A model generated the notes under the pieces. It was not told the origin of the DNA. It did not search any database and was given only the letters and a program-made list of their open reading frames with translations. A program made the translations under genes and the position numbers. Positions 44,116-55,325 of a DNA stretch of 64,000 nucleotides are shown here, in pieces; position 1 is the first letter of the stretch; every line of letters starts with the position of its first letter. The stretch comes from Brachionus rotundiformis (taxonomy: Eukaryota > Rotifera > Eurotatoria > Ploima > Brachionidae): NCBI GenBank assembly GCA_016802295.1, contig JAESIW010000122.1, positions 343,600 to 407,599 on the forward strand, read 5' to 3'.

Positions 44116-45586
44116 ATGGGTCGAGGCGCACACGGTCATTCACATAGCCATGGTCAAAGTCATGGAGAAAGTCATGGACACAGTCATGACCATGGAGGCA
44201 AATTTTGTGGCTGTTGTCATTTGTCCAATCGGACTCGGCTTGGTTGCATGCTTTTCTTGACATTTTCTTTTTTTGTAGTGGAACTGATAGTTGGTCAAAT
44301 AACCAAATCGATAGCACTGACTACGGACAGCTTTCACATGCTTTCGGACGCATTGGCGCTCATAATTGGCCTTTTTTCGAATCTGATCGCCGGCCAAAAG
44401 AACCACAACATAAACAAGAACACTTTCGGTTGGGTTCGTGCCGAGATTCTCGGCGGTCTGATAAACTCGGTGTTTCTGGTCTCATTGTGCTTGGGCATGT
44501 TGCTGGAAGCGATTGAAAGGCTCTTCGAAACTAAAGAAATCGAAGATCCAAAGTTGTTGCTTGTAGTGGGCCTCATCGGCTTGGCAATCAATCTCCTCGG
44601 TTTGTTCATATTCGGACATGCACACTCGCACTCTTTGCCCAAGGTAATTGACAATGATGACCAAAGTGATGACGAAACAGATAATTTTATCCAAAAATTG
44701 GACAATAGTGAAAAAAAAAAGCCCAAATCGGCCAAGTGTCACATTTTATGTAAGCTTTTTTCTTCGTGGATAAGGTTAACCAATGTTAAAAGTTTAATTT
44801 GAAGCCAAAGAAGCCAATATGAACATGAGAGCAGTATTTTTGCATGTGCTAGCCGATGCATTAGGCTCGGTAATTGTTGTTTTAAGTGCTTTGGTCAACA
44901 TTTACCAACAGCAATTGCACATACCGCGATCGGTCATTTCTTTCATTGACCCCAGTCTTTGTTTAGTTTTAGTCATTCTAATTTTGTGCTCAACTTTGCC
45001 TTTATGTGAGTAAAATTTATAAAAAAATATCTATAAATAACAATGATATATCATTAAAAAATAAATAAATCTTTAAATTTTTTATTAAAAAAAAATTCAA
45101 AATTAAAACCTCAATTTTTTTAAGTAAAAGAATCAGCATTAATTCTGCTACAAACAGTACCAAAAGAGATCGAACTCGGACAATTGAAAGATGAGATTGA
45201 AAAAAAAGTTGTTCTTTTTTTTTTATCTTTTAAAGATAATTTATAAAATTTGTAAAAAATTAAAGATTCAAGGAGTAATATCTGTTCACGAGCTGCATGT
45301 TTGGCGCTTGTCTGGAAACAAGATAATAGCCACAGCGCACATTAAGTGCCACAACTCTGTCGAGTATATGAAAGTGGCCACCGATTTGAAAAAGCTGTTC
45401 CATAAGTACAACATTCACTCGACCACAATACAGCCTGAGTTTTCGGACAGTGAAAGTGTGGAAAAAAATTGTATTCTCGAGTGCAAAACAGACTGCAATC
45501 CGAACACATGTTGTGGTCAGCTTTCGCCAAGCAACACCCAACAATCAGCTAATCAACTTGCTTTAAACATGCCTAATGAAAATTAG
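44116..45586 (+). CDS. Zinc transporter of the cation diffusion facilitator family (ZnT1/10-like, SLC30)
   Basis: Exons 44116-44749, 44805-45005, 45125-45207 and 45266-45586 (introns 55, 119, 58 bp; phases 1, 1, 0), total 412 residues. The N-terminus is His-rich (GHSHSHGQSHGESHGHSHDH). Six helices with the zinc site HxxxD in TM2 (DSFHMLSDALAL) and again in TM5 (VFLHVLADALGS), then a cytoplasmic domain with VHELHVWRLSGNKIIATAHI and the STTIQPEF end. A His/Asp-rich loop (GHAHSHSLPK...DNDDQSDDET) lies between TM4 and TM5. The layout matches ZnT1-type exporters, which move Zn2+ out of the cytosol in exchange for H+. The His cluster before TM1 is unusual, as ZnT1 usually has its cluster in the TM4-5 loop. 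Confidence 0.92.
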
Positions 45587-46174
45587 TCTCTTGGTTTTAA
45601 CCATCTCAATTCAATGAATCTGGGAGATCGTGTTAGCCAAATGTGATGAGGATTAGGAAATTATATTAATTTTTTCTTTTTTGATAATTTTTTTTTTCGA
45701 ATATTCCTTAGTTATAATAAATATTTTAAACTTTTTTTTCAATTTAAATTTTTTTTCTTATAAATAAGTTGATTTTTTAATAAATTTTAAAAGAAGACAA
45801 GACTTTTGTTTAAAGCCTGATCAGAACAAAAAAATTAATTAGTTTTTTTAATATCTATCAAATAAAATCTCAAATTAAAGCACAATAATGTCACTAAAAC
45901 TCATTTTAAAGTTATTCTAATAAAAAAATTAATCATCTTAAGTAATTTTTAAACTTATCTTTGGTAAATATTTAAAAGCTTTAATTGATTAATTTAGATA
46001 TTTAAATCTATATTAATTAATAAATGTTACATAATGTAATGATGATGCAATATTTCCTAAATTAATGAAGCTTAATTTAAATTAATAAATAAAAAATTAA
46101 TTATACGGATAAATACATGTATTATTAAATTAATCGTAATTATTATTAGTAAAAAAATGAGTCTTAGAGAAAAA
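45587..46174. other. Intergenic
   Basis: About 590 bp AT-rich spacer between the convergent zinc-transporter and DDB1 genes. Nothing recognised. Confidence 0.6.
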
Positions 46175-49100
46175 CTAGTGTAGACGAGACAACTCTTCGA
46201 CTAGTTTATTAAAATAACTAACAGTCAACTCTTCACCATTGTGTCCGAGCATTTGGTCATCGACTTGCAAATCTTTGACCAAATTTTCTTGCTCTATTGA
46301 CGAAAGTTCTAGGAAGCACTCAATCAAATCACCATCAATAAAGTTCTTTGATTCTTCAATTCTTCTCTCAGTTTCACAATTTCTCCATTTGGTATACTCA
46401 ACACGACCAGCTGTGATCAAATACTTGCTCAATTTATTCTGCAGCTCGTTCAGAATTTTGTACAAAATTGGCGATAGTTGACAAAATAAAACTATTGCAC
46501 CACTCACTGTGCCAGCGAGTATGCTATTCTGGACATGTTGGTTTATGATTAGCTCGTTAGACTCCTTCTGCATTCCGAGTAGACCGTGCCTGAACACGTT
46601 TATCTGCTCGCCAATGTGCATGCACCCACTGTTTTTTAATGATTTGCGCTCTTCGTCATTTGTTTGACCACTTAAAAGAATTGATTTAATGTAATAATGG
46701 TAAAAGTCTTCTAGGACCATTATATTGGTTTTTAATAACAGAAATTAATGATTTAAAGAAACGTTCAGAATTTGGCAATATATAACAAATATTAATTTTT
46801 TCAAAGAGTAAACCATGTCCATCTTATAAATGAAATAACACTTGTATCTTATTTATTATCTTATGTATTAAAAAGTTATCATTTCAATTTGTTTTTAATA
46901 AGATCTAGCAGTAATGAGATATTAATGTTTCACTCAATTATTAAGCAAACTGGTCAAAGTTGTGGTCAATTAAGTGGAATTTACTGTATTATAGTCACAT
47001 GGTCATACTTTGATTTAACTAATTTCAAAGGAAAAATAATTTGCTAAGCAATTTTTTAAATAAATTACTGTTTGGAAAAAAAACACTCATTGTTAGCAGT
47101 GGTTAGGTATGAATGAATAAATAGCCAAAAATTGTCTTATTATAAATTGTCTAATTTCTAATTAAAATATACAAAAAATAATATAATTAGTATTAATAAT
47201 TTTTTATTGTATTAACTAAGGACTAGAATTAGCCAATATTTTTAACTAATAAATAAACATGTTAGAAAAATTTCACAATCTTATCTGTTAGCAAAATATT
47301 TATTTCATTAATTACCTTATTTAAATATTTAAAAAAAAAATTTATACATTTATGTGGCATTGTGAATTTTGGAACAAATAAACACAACAACAATTAAAAT
47401 TTAGATAAATTTTTGAATAGTACCAAAACTGGTTCATGCAAAATTATACAAAGTATCTATCACCCGAATTTAGTTTATGCAAAAACTCTATTCTGCAAAA
47501 CACAATAGATGTTTCCGAACGAAAAAGTTATCTAAATTAAAATTTTTTTATTACTTATACTTAAATAACATAACTTCTAGTTGAATGATTCAGTGATTAA
47601 TTAGGCAATTAAGATCATTTTTTAAATTAATGAAAAGCAAAAACAGTTTTTAATTTTAGACAAATTTTGAATTAAGGTAAAAATATATACATGAAATATA
47701 AATATTGTCATTTATTATATTAACAAAATTCTATTTTAATCAAGTTACAGAAAGATTTAGATGCGATTTGTGAATGGATAGTGATGAAAAATGCATTTGT
47801 ATTTCTAATGCATAATGGAAGGCATTTTTAATGAGAGGCATAGTTCATAGCAATGAAAAAAGTGGAGATGTAACACTAGAAGTTACTAGCTGCGAGAGAG
47901 ATTTGGGTGCGATGATGTCCTCTGTTTTAAAGTGAACTGCTCAAGTAAAAAGTGCGTGTGCTAAAGCAAATATATTAGGAACGCTTAAGCGTATATTTGT
48001 CAGTAGAGAAAAAACTTGAGGAAAAAATTATATACGTCTATGGTCAAATGATACTAAGAGTTTGCGGTGCAAGTATGAAATCCAAATAAAAAGATGAATG
48101 TGAATGGATTAGAAAAAAATTGCATGTACCTTTGTCTAATAAATGCGATTGCTGAAGACTAAGTGAAAGACGAGTAAGAGGAGATTTGATTGTGAAATGT
48201 AGTAAGCTAGCAAATGGATTGGAACAAGCTAAACTAACTCGGGTCCCTTTATCTATATCAGAAGAGAAAGTATTAATATTAAGAGGAAATAGTATGGGTA
48301 TTGTGAATTTCAATAGCAAACAGAACAAAAATTCTTCCTATTTTGATAAATTAAAATTTACTAAAATAAAATATGTTTAAAAAAAAATACTGCAACATAG
48401 TGCAGCATACTTTGTTGTATATTTTTTACTCTAAAATAATTCTTCTGATGTAGACACAAGACAAAAAGTAAAGCATCAATAAGACTTAACACTAGAAGAC
48501 CCGGCGGGTTTTTTAGACCCATTTTTTTGAATTTTCAATCTCAATATCTTTTGAATGCAGAAACAGAATTTAATATTCAGCATTTTATTTTATAGATTTA
48601 TGGAGACTTTATTGAATATCAAAAAAAAATGTCGCTATTCTATGATAGTTTTTTTAAAAATTAGTTTTTAAATTTTTGTTATTTTTTGGTCGGGCTTTCT
48701 AGTGTTAAATTGATTACTGATTTGTTTATCTAAAAATAAGAAAATTAAGCTTTTAATTTTGGTAAAATAGAACCAACAATTGAAGTATTTTTTTTATTTA
48801 GTTAGTAATTTATCGAATTTTCACAATACCAATAGTATGAGAATACACAAGGAGTGGTCCGACAATGGAACAGATTGCCTGACAGTGTTGTAAAAACCAC
48901 ATTCATGGTAGTTATGGAATTGAGAGGAGAATAAACAAATAAATAGGGCTGTTACCTGTCTTTTCTAAGCGATAGAATATTGTTGAAACAGTCGCACATT
49001 ATAAAGTTGTCATCGTCGACTATTTCCACACTGCTGAGCCAAATAGGCGTGAAGTCCTTGGCAACCAGTTCTAGATGGTTGGTGTCCTGTCTGTAAGTAA

Positions 49101-52100
49101 GGACAGAGCAGCTTTTCATAATGTCACCAATAATTATGAACTCGTTCTTGCACTGCAAGTGAGTAATGAACACATTGTCCGAGTAGCTGGTCACCAGTTC
49201 CAGCTGTCCTTGCTTGAACTCGAACATCTTAAGCTGATTGCTGACACCGACTAGAAGCTTATTGTGCAAGCTGGCCATGCAATAGGGAGCGCCTTTGGTG
49301 CTCAATTCGCTCAATAGGCTCAATTTGTTGTCCGATAGCTTGAAGACCATGAGCCGGCCCTGCTTCGGCTCCGGGTCATCTTCGTTCATTTGAGCACAGC
49401 CGAGAACAAAATAGCTCTCGTCAAACTTAATGGATATGACCGATAGAGCGAACTCGTTTGCCTGCAATTGCACCGAGTACAAGCACTCAAATGTGTTTTG
49501 GTAAAGTATCAAAAATGAATTTATGTTCTGTATGTCCAAATATCCGCTCGAAAAGTCACTTGACTTTGAGCATGTCTCATTTTTTAATGGCACTAGCGAT
49601 CCATGTTTGGCAATAAGCTGATTGGCACTCAAACTACTTACACTTTGGTTGGCGTTCTCCAATCTACATGCTATCAAGCCGAATGTTTTTGTATCAGCTT
49701 GGTAACATATGCGTCTGATTGTTTCATTCAAATGTAGTGACCTTATGTGCAGCTTTTGAATGTTGTCCATTGTGCCGATTCGCATTGTTCCACTGCTTAG
49801 CAATATCAAGCATTCTGGATACAGCTTTGAGCTAAATTGGCACATGTAGTCCACTTGTTTTAGATTGACGCTTGAATAGACGAGCTTTTGGTTGGCCGAT
49901 GAGATCACCGATGGTCTGTCCGAGCATGCAAATATGTTCTTGGACTCATTGGTGGTGAACTTTTTCAGAATGGTCGGCTGAGTGCCGAGAACAACTTTGC
50001 GACGCTCGCTCAGCTCCACTGCGCTCTTGTTGGTCTTGATTGTGTAGCTAACCACTGAGCCGTCGCCAAACGAGCAAAACAAGTAGGCTATGTCGTCCAA
50101 ATAGTCGATTAGTATCGACCTTGGTATGACGTCACATTTTACATTTTCATTCAAAATTTGGCTCAAGTTTGGCAATGTGAATAGGCGGATGGAAAAATCG
50201 CCCCAAAGACCCACTGCACATAGGTTGAAGTTTTTCTTTACCTCGCAAATGTCCAAACATGCCACCTCGTTCTCTAGGCTTATTGAACTAATTAGGCTAA
50301 ATTGGTTTGATTCAATTAAAAAGTAGAAAAGAACATTTCGACAAGCAATTAGGACCTCCTGGTGGTTGGCTGTGGCTACACTTATGCTGCCAGCATCTGG
50401 GCGCCACTCCTGTACTAAGCGACTATTTGATTGGTTAGTTTCAATTAAGCGTATGCTTGATGTGCTTATTTGCAATAAAAGATCACGTGATACATTTGAA
50501 GCGTAGAGTGTTTGTGTTGATAGGTCGATGGTGTCCAATTCGATGTCTTCGAACTCTTCGCCTTGAAAGCTCAATAGTTTAGTGTAGTCAAAGAAAGAGA
50601 CAAGCAAGTGGTCGTCAAACGAGTCGTACAGTCTCAATGGCCAAATGGCCTTCACACCAGGCAGGTCAATGATCGCATTCTCGTTTATGCCAATGCCCGA
50701 TTTTATGATCCTCAAAGAGCCGTTTTTGTGACCACCAGAACAAGTGATTATTTGACCTTGGCCTTGTTTTTCAATGTCGACCACAATCATGTCCAGTATG
50801 GGCCCTAAATTGGTGTATGTTTCCAGAATGGTTAGATAGAAGCCGTTTTCGTTTGGAGTGTCGATTAGCTTTAGCAGTTGAGAGTCGCCAAGCTTAGAGC
50901 CAATGAAGACAACTCCGTTGTCTATGTAAGTTATGTTGTCGGCTATTGATGTTTCGCCCAAGAGCTCAAAGCGAATGTCGCTTATTTTCGAATAGCTTGA
51001 TGAATCGTCACTAATCAGAATCATTAGATACAATTGACCCATTGTATTCGATAGCAAATAACGCTGACCATTCGAGTCGATCATTGCGTAATTTGTTATC
51101 TCCCCATTCTTAAAAATGTTTTTTCTAACATTTAGTCTTAATTTAATATTTTTTTTATAAATAAATTAAAAATAATAGTTGACAATTTTTCATCAACTCT
51201 AATTAATAATCAAAAACTATTTTAACCAATTCATTGCTACATGGTCAGAAATTTTTGTAAACCAAATGATAAAATTTAATCACATTTAAAAAGCTTTGCA
51301 ATTAAATGAACCATCAATTAAAAGAATAAAATAAATCTTTCATGAGACAGACTGAATGGACATAAAACAATAAATGTTAAATTTAGTACCAAATTATTCT
51401 ACTTAAAATCAAAAGCACTATAAAAATGTTAAATTAAAATATTTTTAAATAAATATTTTTTAAAATATAATTCTTTTAATTAAAATCCATTTAAAATAAT
51501 TATGATTGTAATTATTCTAATTATTTTATAAAGTAGTTGATTATTGATTCTTTAAATTAAATTAATAATTTTTAATATTTACTTTAAAAAAATTTTTAAT
51601 CCTAGTTATAATAAATTTTTAATTAACTTGAAATTTTTTTAAATTTAAATTTTCATATTTTATCATTTATATATTGAAAAATTTATTTACATTTAAAAAA
51701 GATGGTGACTTGATGACAGATCCATTGGAGTTGATGTTAAAATAATTAACTGACTGAGAGCCGAGAACAAGAAAGCCACCATATGGTTCCGGAACTAGTA
51801 AGAAAAATTAAATTATTAATTTATTATTAAAATATAAATTACCTGATATTAAAAAAGCTTGGTTGTCATTTATTTCTTTTTTCCATGTTAAATTGTTAAC
51901 CTCTTTGCAGTTTTGATCTATTGTGTATACTTTGGCAATAAGTTTATTATTTGGTTCCTTGCATATAAGAGCCAAATTGGAATAATCTGAATCATTTTTC
52001 AAAAATATTAAATCAATAACATTCAAATCGTTCATTCTTAGATTTAAATCAAATTATTATTTAATTTTGAGATTTAAACTTTATAATTTTTATTTACCTT

Positions 52101-52630
52101 AAATTGAACATGTTAAGTTGTTTATGTTCAGAGTTAAGATTTAGAGTTTTGAGAATACCATCGTAGCATTTAACTGCCACTAGGTTACGTGACTCATCTA
52201 TGACAGTTATCATGTGAGTTGACGATTGCCGAGGTATTGTATCCTTAATACTTCCATGTGACTTGGTAATAACTTCCAAAAATCCACTCGAATTGAACTC
52301 AAAACTGAGAACCATTACATCAAATTTGGCTGTTATAACAAGTAAATTGTCTTTTTTGTCATGTTTGCTCCTGTATATGTTCAAAGTCTCTACAATGCCC
52401 CAAATGGTGATTTGTTTTAAAAATTTTAAACCTTCCGGAGCTACTTTGTATATCTCAATGAGAGAATTTTTACATATTATTAAATTCAGGTCATTAATTG
52501 ATGTAATACGACCTTAGATTAATTAGAAAATTTATTTCAAATGGATATTTATTGTTTGAAAAAATTTACCAATCATGCTGTGGGTGACCGCGGTCGGCTT
52601 TTGTGCAGATACCATATACATACCACTCAT
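46175..52630 (-). CDS. DDB1: DNA damage-binding protein 1 (DDB1), CUL4 ligase adaptor
   Basis: Six minus-strand exons: 52630-52570, 52512-52098, 52036-51843, 51794-51691, 51108-48956 and 46670-46175. Introns are 57, 61, 48, 582 and 2285 bp, all GT-AG, phases consistent; the product is 1140 residues, the same length as human DDB1. The start reads MSGMYMVSAQKPTAVTHS (compare MSYNYVVTAQKPTAV). Characteristic stretches: RYLLSNTMGQLY, ELLGETSIADNITYIDNGVVF, SRLGDSQL-like KLGDSQLLKL, TLGTQPTILKKF, FACSDRPSVI, KLHIRSLHL and the end SRLH. DDB1 is a three-beta-propeller scaffold linking CUL4-RBX1 to DCAF receptors in nucleotide-excision repair and protein turnover. The largest intron holds two transposon remnants. 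Confidence 0.95.
47357..47520 (+). repeat. Degraded dispersed repeat related to 38085-38292
   Basis: GGCATTGTGAATTTTGGAAC matches the minus strand of 38254-38273 with one mismatch, and a later block (GCAAAAACTCTATTCTGCAA) resembles the following part of that region. Both copies are decayed and no ends can be set. Confidence 0.35.
47746..48330 (+). pseudogene. Dead non-LTR retrotransposon, reverse-transcriptase C-terminal part
   Basis: Across several shifted frames the sequence reads in order QKDLDAICEW, GDVTLEVTSCERDLGVMMSS, AQVKSACAKANILGTLKRIF, then RRVRGDLIVKCSKLANGLEQ. This order (DL-W, C-x-DLGV-x-S, AKAN-x-x-LG-x-I-R-F, E-RR-RGDLI) is the conserved end of CR1/Rex1-type reverse transcriptases. 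Many stops and frameshifts show it is inactive. It lies in the DDB1 intron, opposite to DDB1 transcription. It is a different remnant from the recent insertion at 36955. Confidence 0.8.
48490..48704. mobile_element. piggyBac-type MITE with TTAA target duplication
   Basis: A 215-bp element flanked on both sides by TTAA (48486-48489 and 48705-48708). Its ends are inverted repeats: CACTAGAAGACCCG at the left and the reverse complement CACTAGAAAGCCCG at the right. TTAA targeting with such termini is the hallmark of piggyBac superfamily transposons; with no ORF inside, it is a non-autonomous copy. It lies in the DDB1 intron. The two ends differ by a few bases, so it is not brand new. Confidence 0.85.
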
Positions 52631-52974
52631 TTTAGGAAGAAATTCAATTTCTAATTTTAAAATTTTATGATCTAGATGTACATTTATAATATTTTATTTG
52701 ATTTTATTTAACAAGTCTTACTTAACATTTAAATTGGTGAAATATTTGTTAAAAAAATTTATATATTATAGATTAATATATTTGAATTATATTTATAGAA
52801 TTATTGTATAGAGAAAAAATCGAGAATCATTAAAAAAAATTAATTGTTTTTATTAAGCTATATTGGTTAAAATATATGAAGTGGAAAATTGAGTATTTAC
52901 AAGATATTTTTTTATTCGATTTTTAAATACAAATTTATAAAAATTAAAACAAAAAACATTTAAATCATACTTAT
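52631..52974. other. Upstream of DDB1
   Basis: 344 bp of AT-rich DNA between the DDB1 start and repeat copy C. No promoter element stands out. Confidence 0.5.
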
Positions 52975-53574
52975 ATTAGTCAAAAGGGTATAAATAGGAT
53001 GTCATTTTCAAAAAAATCATTTCATTTTTAAATTTAAAAAATTTTCAAAAATATTTTTTATTGAAAAAAGAATGGAAAAAAAGCAAAAGTCACCATAACT
53101 CTGCCGATCCGCAGGTCCCAAGCCCTGATGAAAAAAGAGGAGGGTGGTGGCAGCCACATGCATCGTATGTGTGTGTGGTCTTTCACGTAGTCTGCAGAAG
53201 AGCTGTATGGCGGGTACATAGGCCTACGGGTCTTTGTCCAAGTCTTGTCGTATGAGGGCGCCGCTGGCTTCGACCATCTCCCAGTATAGAATCCGAAAGG
53301 AGCGAGAATCTGCTGTACAGCTGACCCTCTGCAGACAGTACGTAACTTTGGAAGCCTTAAGTTAAGACTTTATCTCAATTGAAAGAGAGAAGTCGCTTGG
53401 TTTGTGGTTCCAAGCTAGTCTAAATAGTTGCCGAGTTCGCAGCCAATTTAAGTAAGTGCTCGGATGAGTGGCGCTGTTTATGACGAACGTCCCACTGGCT
53501 TCTTAGGGAAAGGTTGGCCGTCATAACTTTGCCAAAGCCGGTCCCAAGCCCGGTTAAGAAAAGAGGAGGGTGAC
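52975..53574 (+). repeat. Dispersed hairpin repeat, copy C
   Basis: Begins at ATTAGTCAAAAGGGTATAAA, later (more 5'-truncated) than copies A, B and D, and ends at GAGGAGGGTGAC like them. Very similar to copy D over its whole length, including the full-length variable hairpin. The hairpin at 53154-53178 pairs through two G-U wobbles. The small ORF 53061-53255 is part of the repeat and recurs in copy D; I do not consider it a gene. Confidence 0.92.
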
Positions 53575-54379
53575 ATTTAACTTTTAGTTATATCATTTCT
53601 TAACATTAGAAATATTATTGATCTGTAAAAAAAAGTTTATTTTTGAACTAGAATAAATTTATTAAATAAAAATATTTTAAAAAAATTGTCAACTAAAAGA
53701 GTTATGATCCCAAAATTTACACACTATCTTTTTTCTTACTTAATTATTATTATTGGTAAAAAGATTTATCTAAATACATTTTATACATTTAAATATCAAA
53801 ATTAATTAAATTTATCCAGAGTAAAAAAAAAATTGCAATGCATAGACATCATATATGTGACAAGATTATTAAATATTTGGCAAACCAAATACCATCCCAA
53901 TTTGTTCAGACAAAGCAATATTCGATTATGCTTTATGACGATTTAATTTAGCTTAAACGTGTGCGATAAATAGGCCGACGGTCAGCTTTCATTAAAAGTT
54001 ATCGAATTTAATCCATTTTTGATCAAAGTTTAAGCTTAAAATCCATCAAATTTTAATCAATGGATTTAGACGACATCAATGCATACAAAGCTATAAAACC
54101 AATGGTAAATATTCAAACAGGAAACCTAAAACTAAATGATACAAACCAAACAAGACAAACAGAAAGTCTAAAAAAGAGAATAGAACCTGATCGTTTATTT
54201 GTCCAATTGATTAATCGACTCATTAAAATAAAATTAACCCCAATTATTTTCTAAAACTTGATTTTTCTTTAATTTTGATGATTAGCTTAATTTTTAATAA
54301 ATATAGACTTTATATTTTCTTATTTATAAATTAGCTTGTTATCGCTCAATTTGACGAATAGATAAAAATATCAACCAAA
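53575..54379. other. Intergenic with one doubtful small ORF
   Basis: About 800 bp. An ORF at 54060-54254 (64 residues, MDLDDINAYKAIKPMVNIQT...) is less AT-biased than noise and precedes the EGF gene by 125 bp, but it has no recognisable feature; I rate it as possibly coding (about one in four). Confidence 0.4.
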
Positions 54380-55325
54380 ATGAAAACTATCTTTTTTCAG
54401 CTTATTCTCTCAATTGGCATTAAGCTGACTCTTCAAATCACTGAAGGTAAAAATCTTATCTATCATTATAATGAAAAAACTCTATTTTTGAGCCAAAGAT
54501 GAAATGGCTGAGCGTTCGCTTTTTCCTGCATCAATGAGGCTACCTGTTCTCAGGCTTCCCTGCAAACGCTTCAGCTGCAGATTTGGCAACTGTGAAAACT
54601 TGATTGTTAACAATGAGCTAAATTATTCATGTCACTGTGTGCGTGGAGTCGCTGGGCAAAACTGCGACCAGCTGGACATAGAGAAACTGCCATGTTCTAG
54701 CAATCCTTGCTACGGAGGCGCCAAATGCTACAACTATATGGACGACTACTATTGTGAGTGTCCAACAGGCCGCATGGGTAAAAACTGCAACTCTTCATCT
54801 CCAAACGCTGCTGATCCTTGTCAAGCGAATCCATGTGGTACCAACGGCATATGCTTTACCGCAAGTAAAAAAATAAACTTTAAATCTAGATATAATTTAA
54901 TTGTTTGCAGCAAATGGTTATTGGTGTTTCTGTAATGACGGCAAGCACGGTTTCAGTTGTACTAATCTAGATGACCAAAAGACAGAGTCGTCTATTTGTT
55001 CACCTAATAGCTGTCTCAACAATGGCAGATGCATTCCAATGAACAATTCAATCATTTGTGCATGTGATCTTGGCTACTATGGACCTAGATGTGAGTTTAA
55101 ATTAAGCGCAGTTAAGACTGAAAAGTGCTTGACAAATGTTTGCCAAAATGAGGGAGTTTGTTCCATCAGAGCAGGAAGAGGTAAAACAAAATAGAAGAAA
55201 AATTTTTTTTCTATTTTAATAAATTTTATTTTTTTTATCAAGTTAATTGTCAATGCAAGCCTGCATTTACTGGCAAATATTGTGAGTCCAAGATAAAATT
55301 TTCCAACAAGAAAAGGCAAAATTAA
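54380..55325 (+). CDS. Secreted EGF-repeat protein
   Basis: Exons 54380-54446, 54493-54864, 54911-55180 and 55243-55325 with introns of 46, 46 and 62 bp, giving about 263 residues. Exon 1 is a signal peptide (MKTIFFQLILSIGIKLTLQI). At least four to five EGF-like modules follow with six-cysteine spacing, for example CKRFSCRFGNC...CHCVRGVAGQNC, CSSNPCYGGAKC...CECPTGRMGKNC, CQANPCGTNGIC...CFCNDGKHGFSC, CSPNSCLNNGRC...CACDLGYYGPRC and CLTNVCQNEGVC...CQCKPAFTGKYC. Introns 2 and 3 cut modules 3 and 5. No transmembrane helix, so it should be secreted. The acceptor of intron 1 is ambiguous: AG at 54491-54492 or 54497-54498 both keep frame and differ by two residues. Confidence 0.85.

Larger units (their letters stand above)
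46671..48955 (-). other. Last intron of DDB1, invaded by transposons
   Basis: 2285-bp intron in a gene whose other introns are mostly about 50-60 bp. It contains a degraded LINE reverse-transcriptase end (47746-48330, plus strand), a piggyBac-type MITE (48490-48704) and a decayed repeat related to 38085-38292 (47357-47520). The insertions account for much of its length. Confidence 0.8.

Noticed and set aside
53061..53255. 64-codon ORF shared by repeat copies C and D
   Set aside because: Conserved only because the repeat itself is similar; copies A and B break it, and the peptide has no coding signature.
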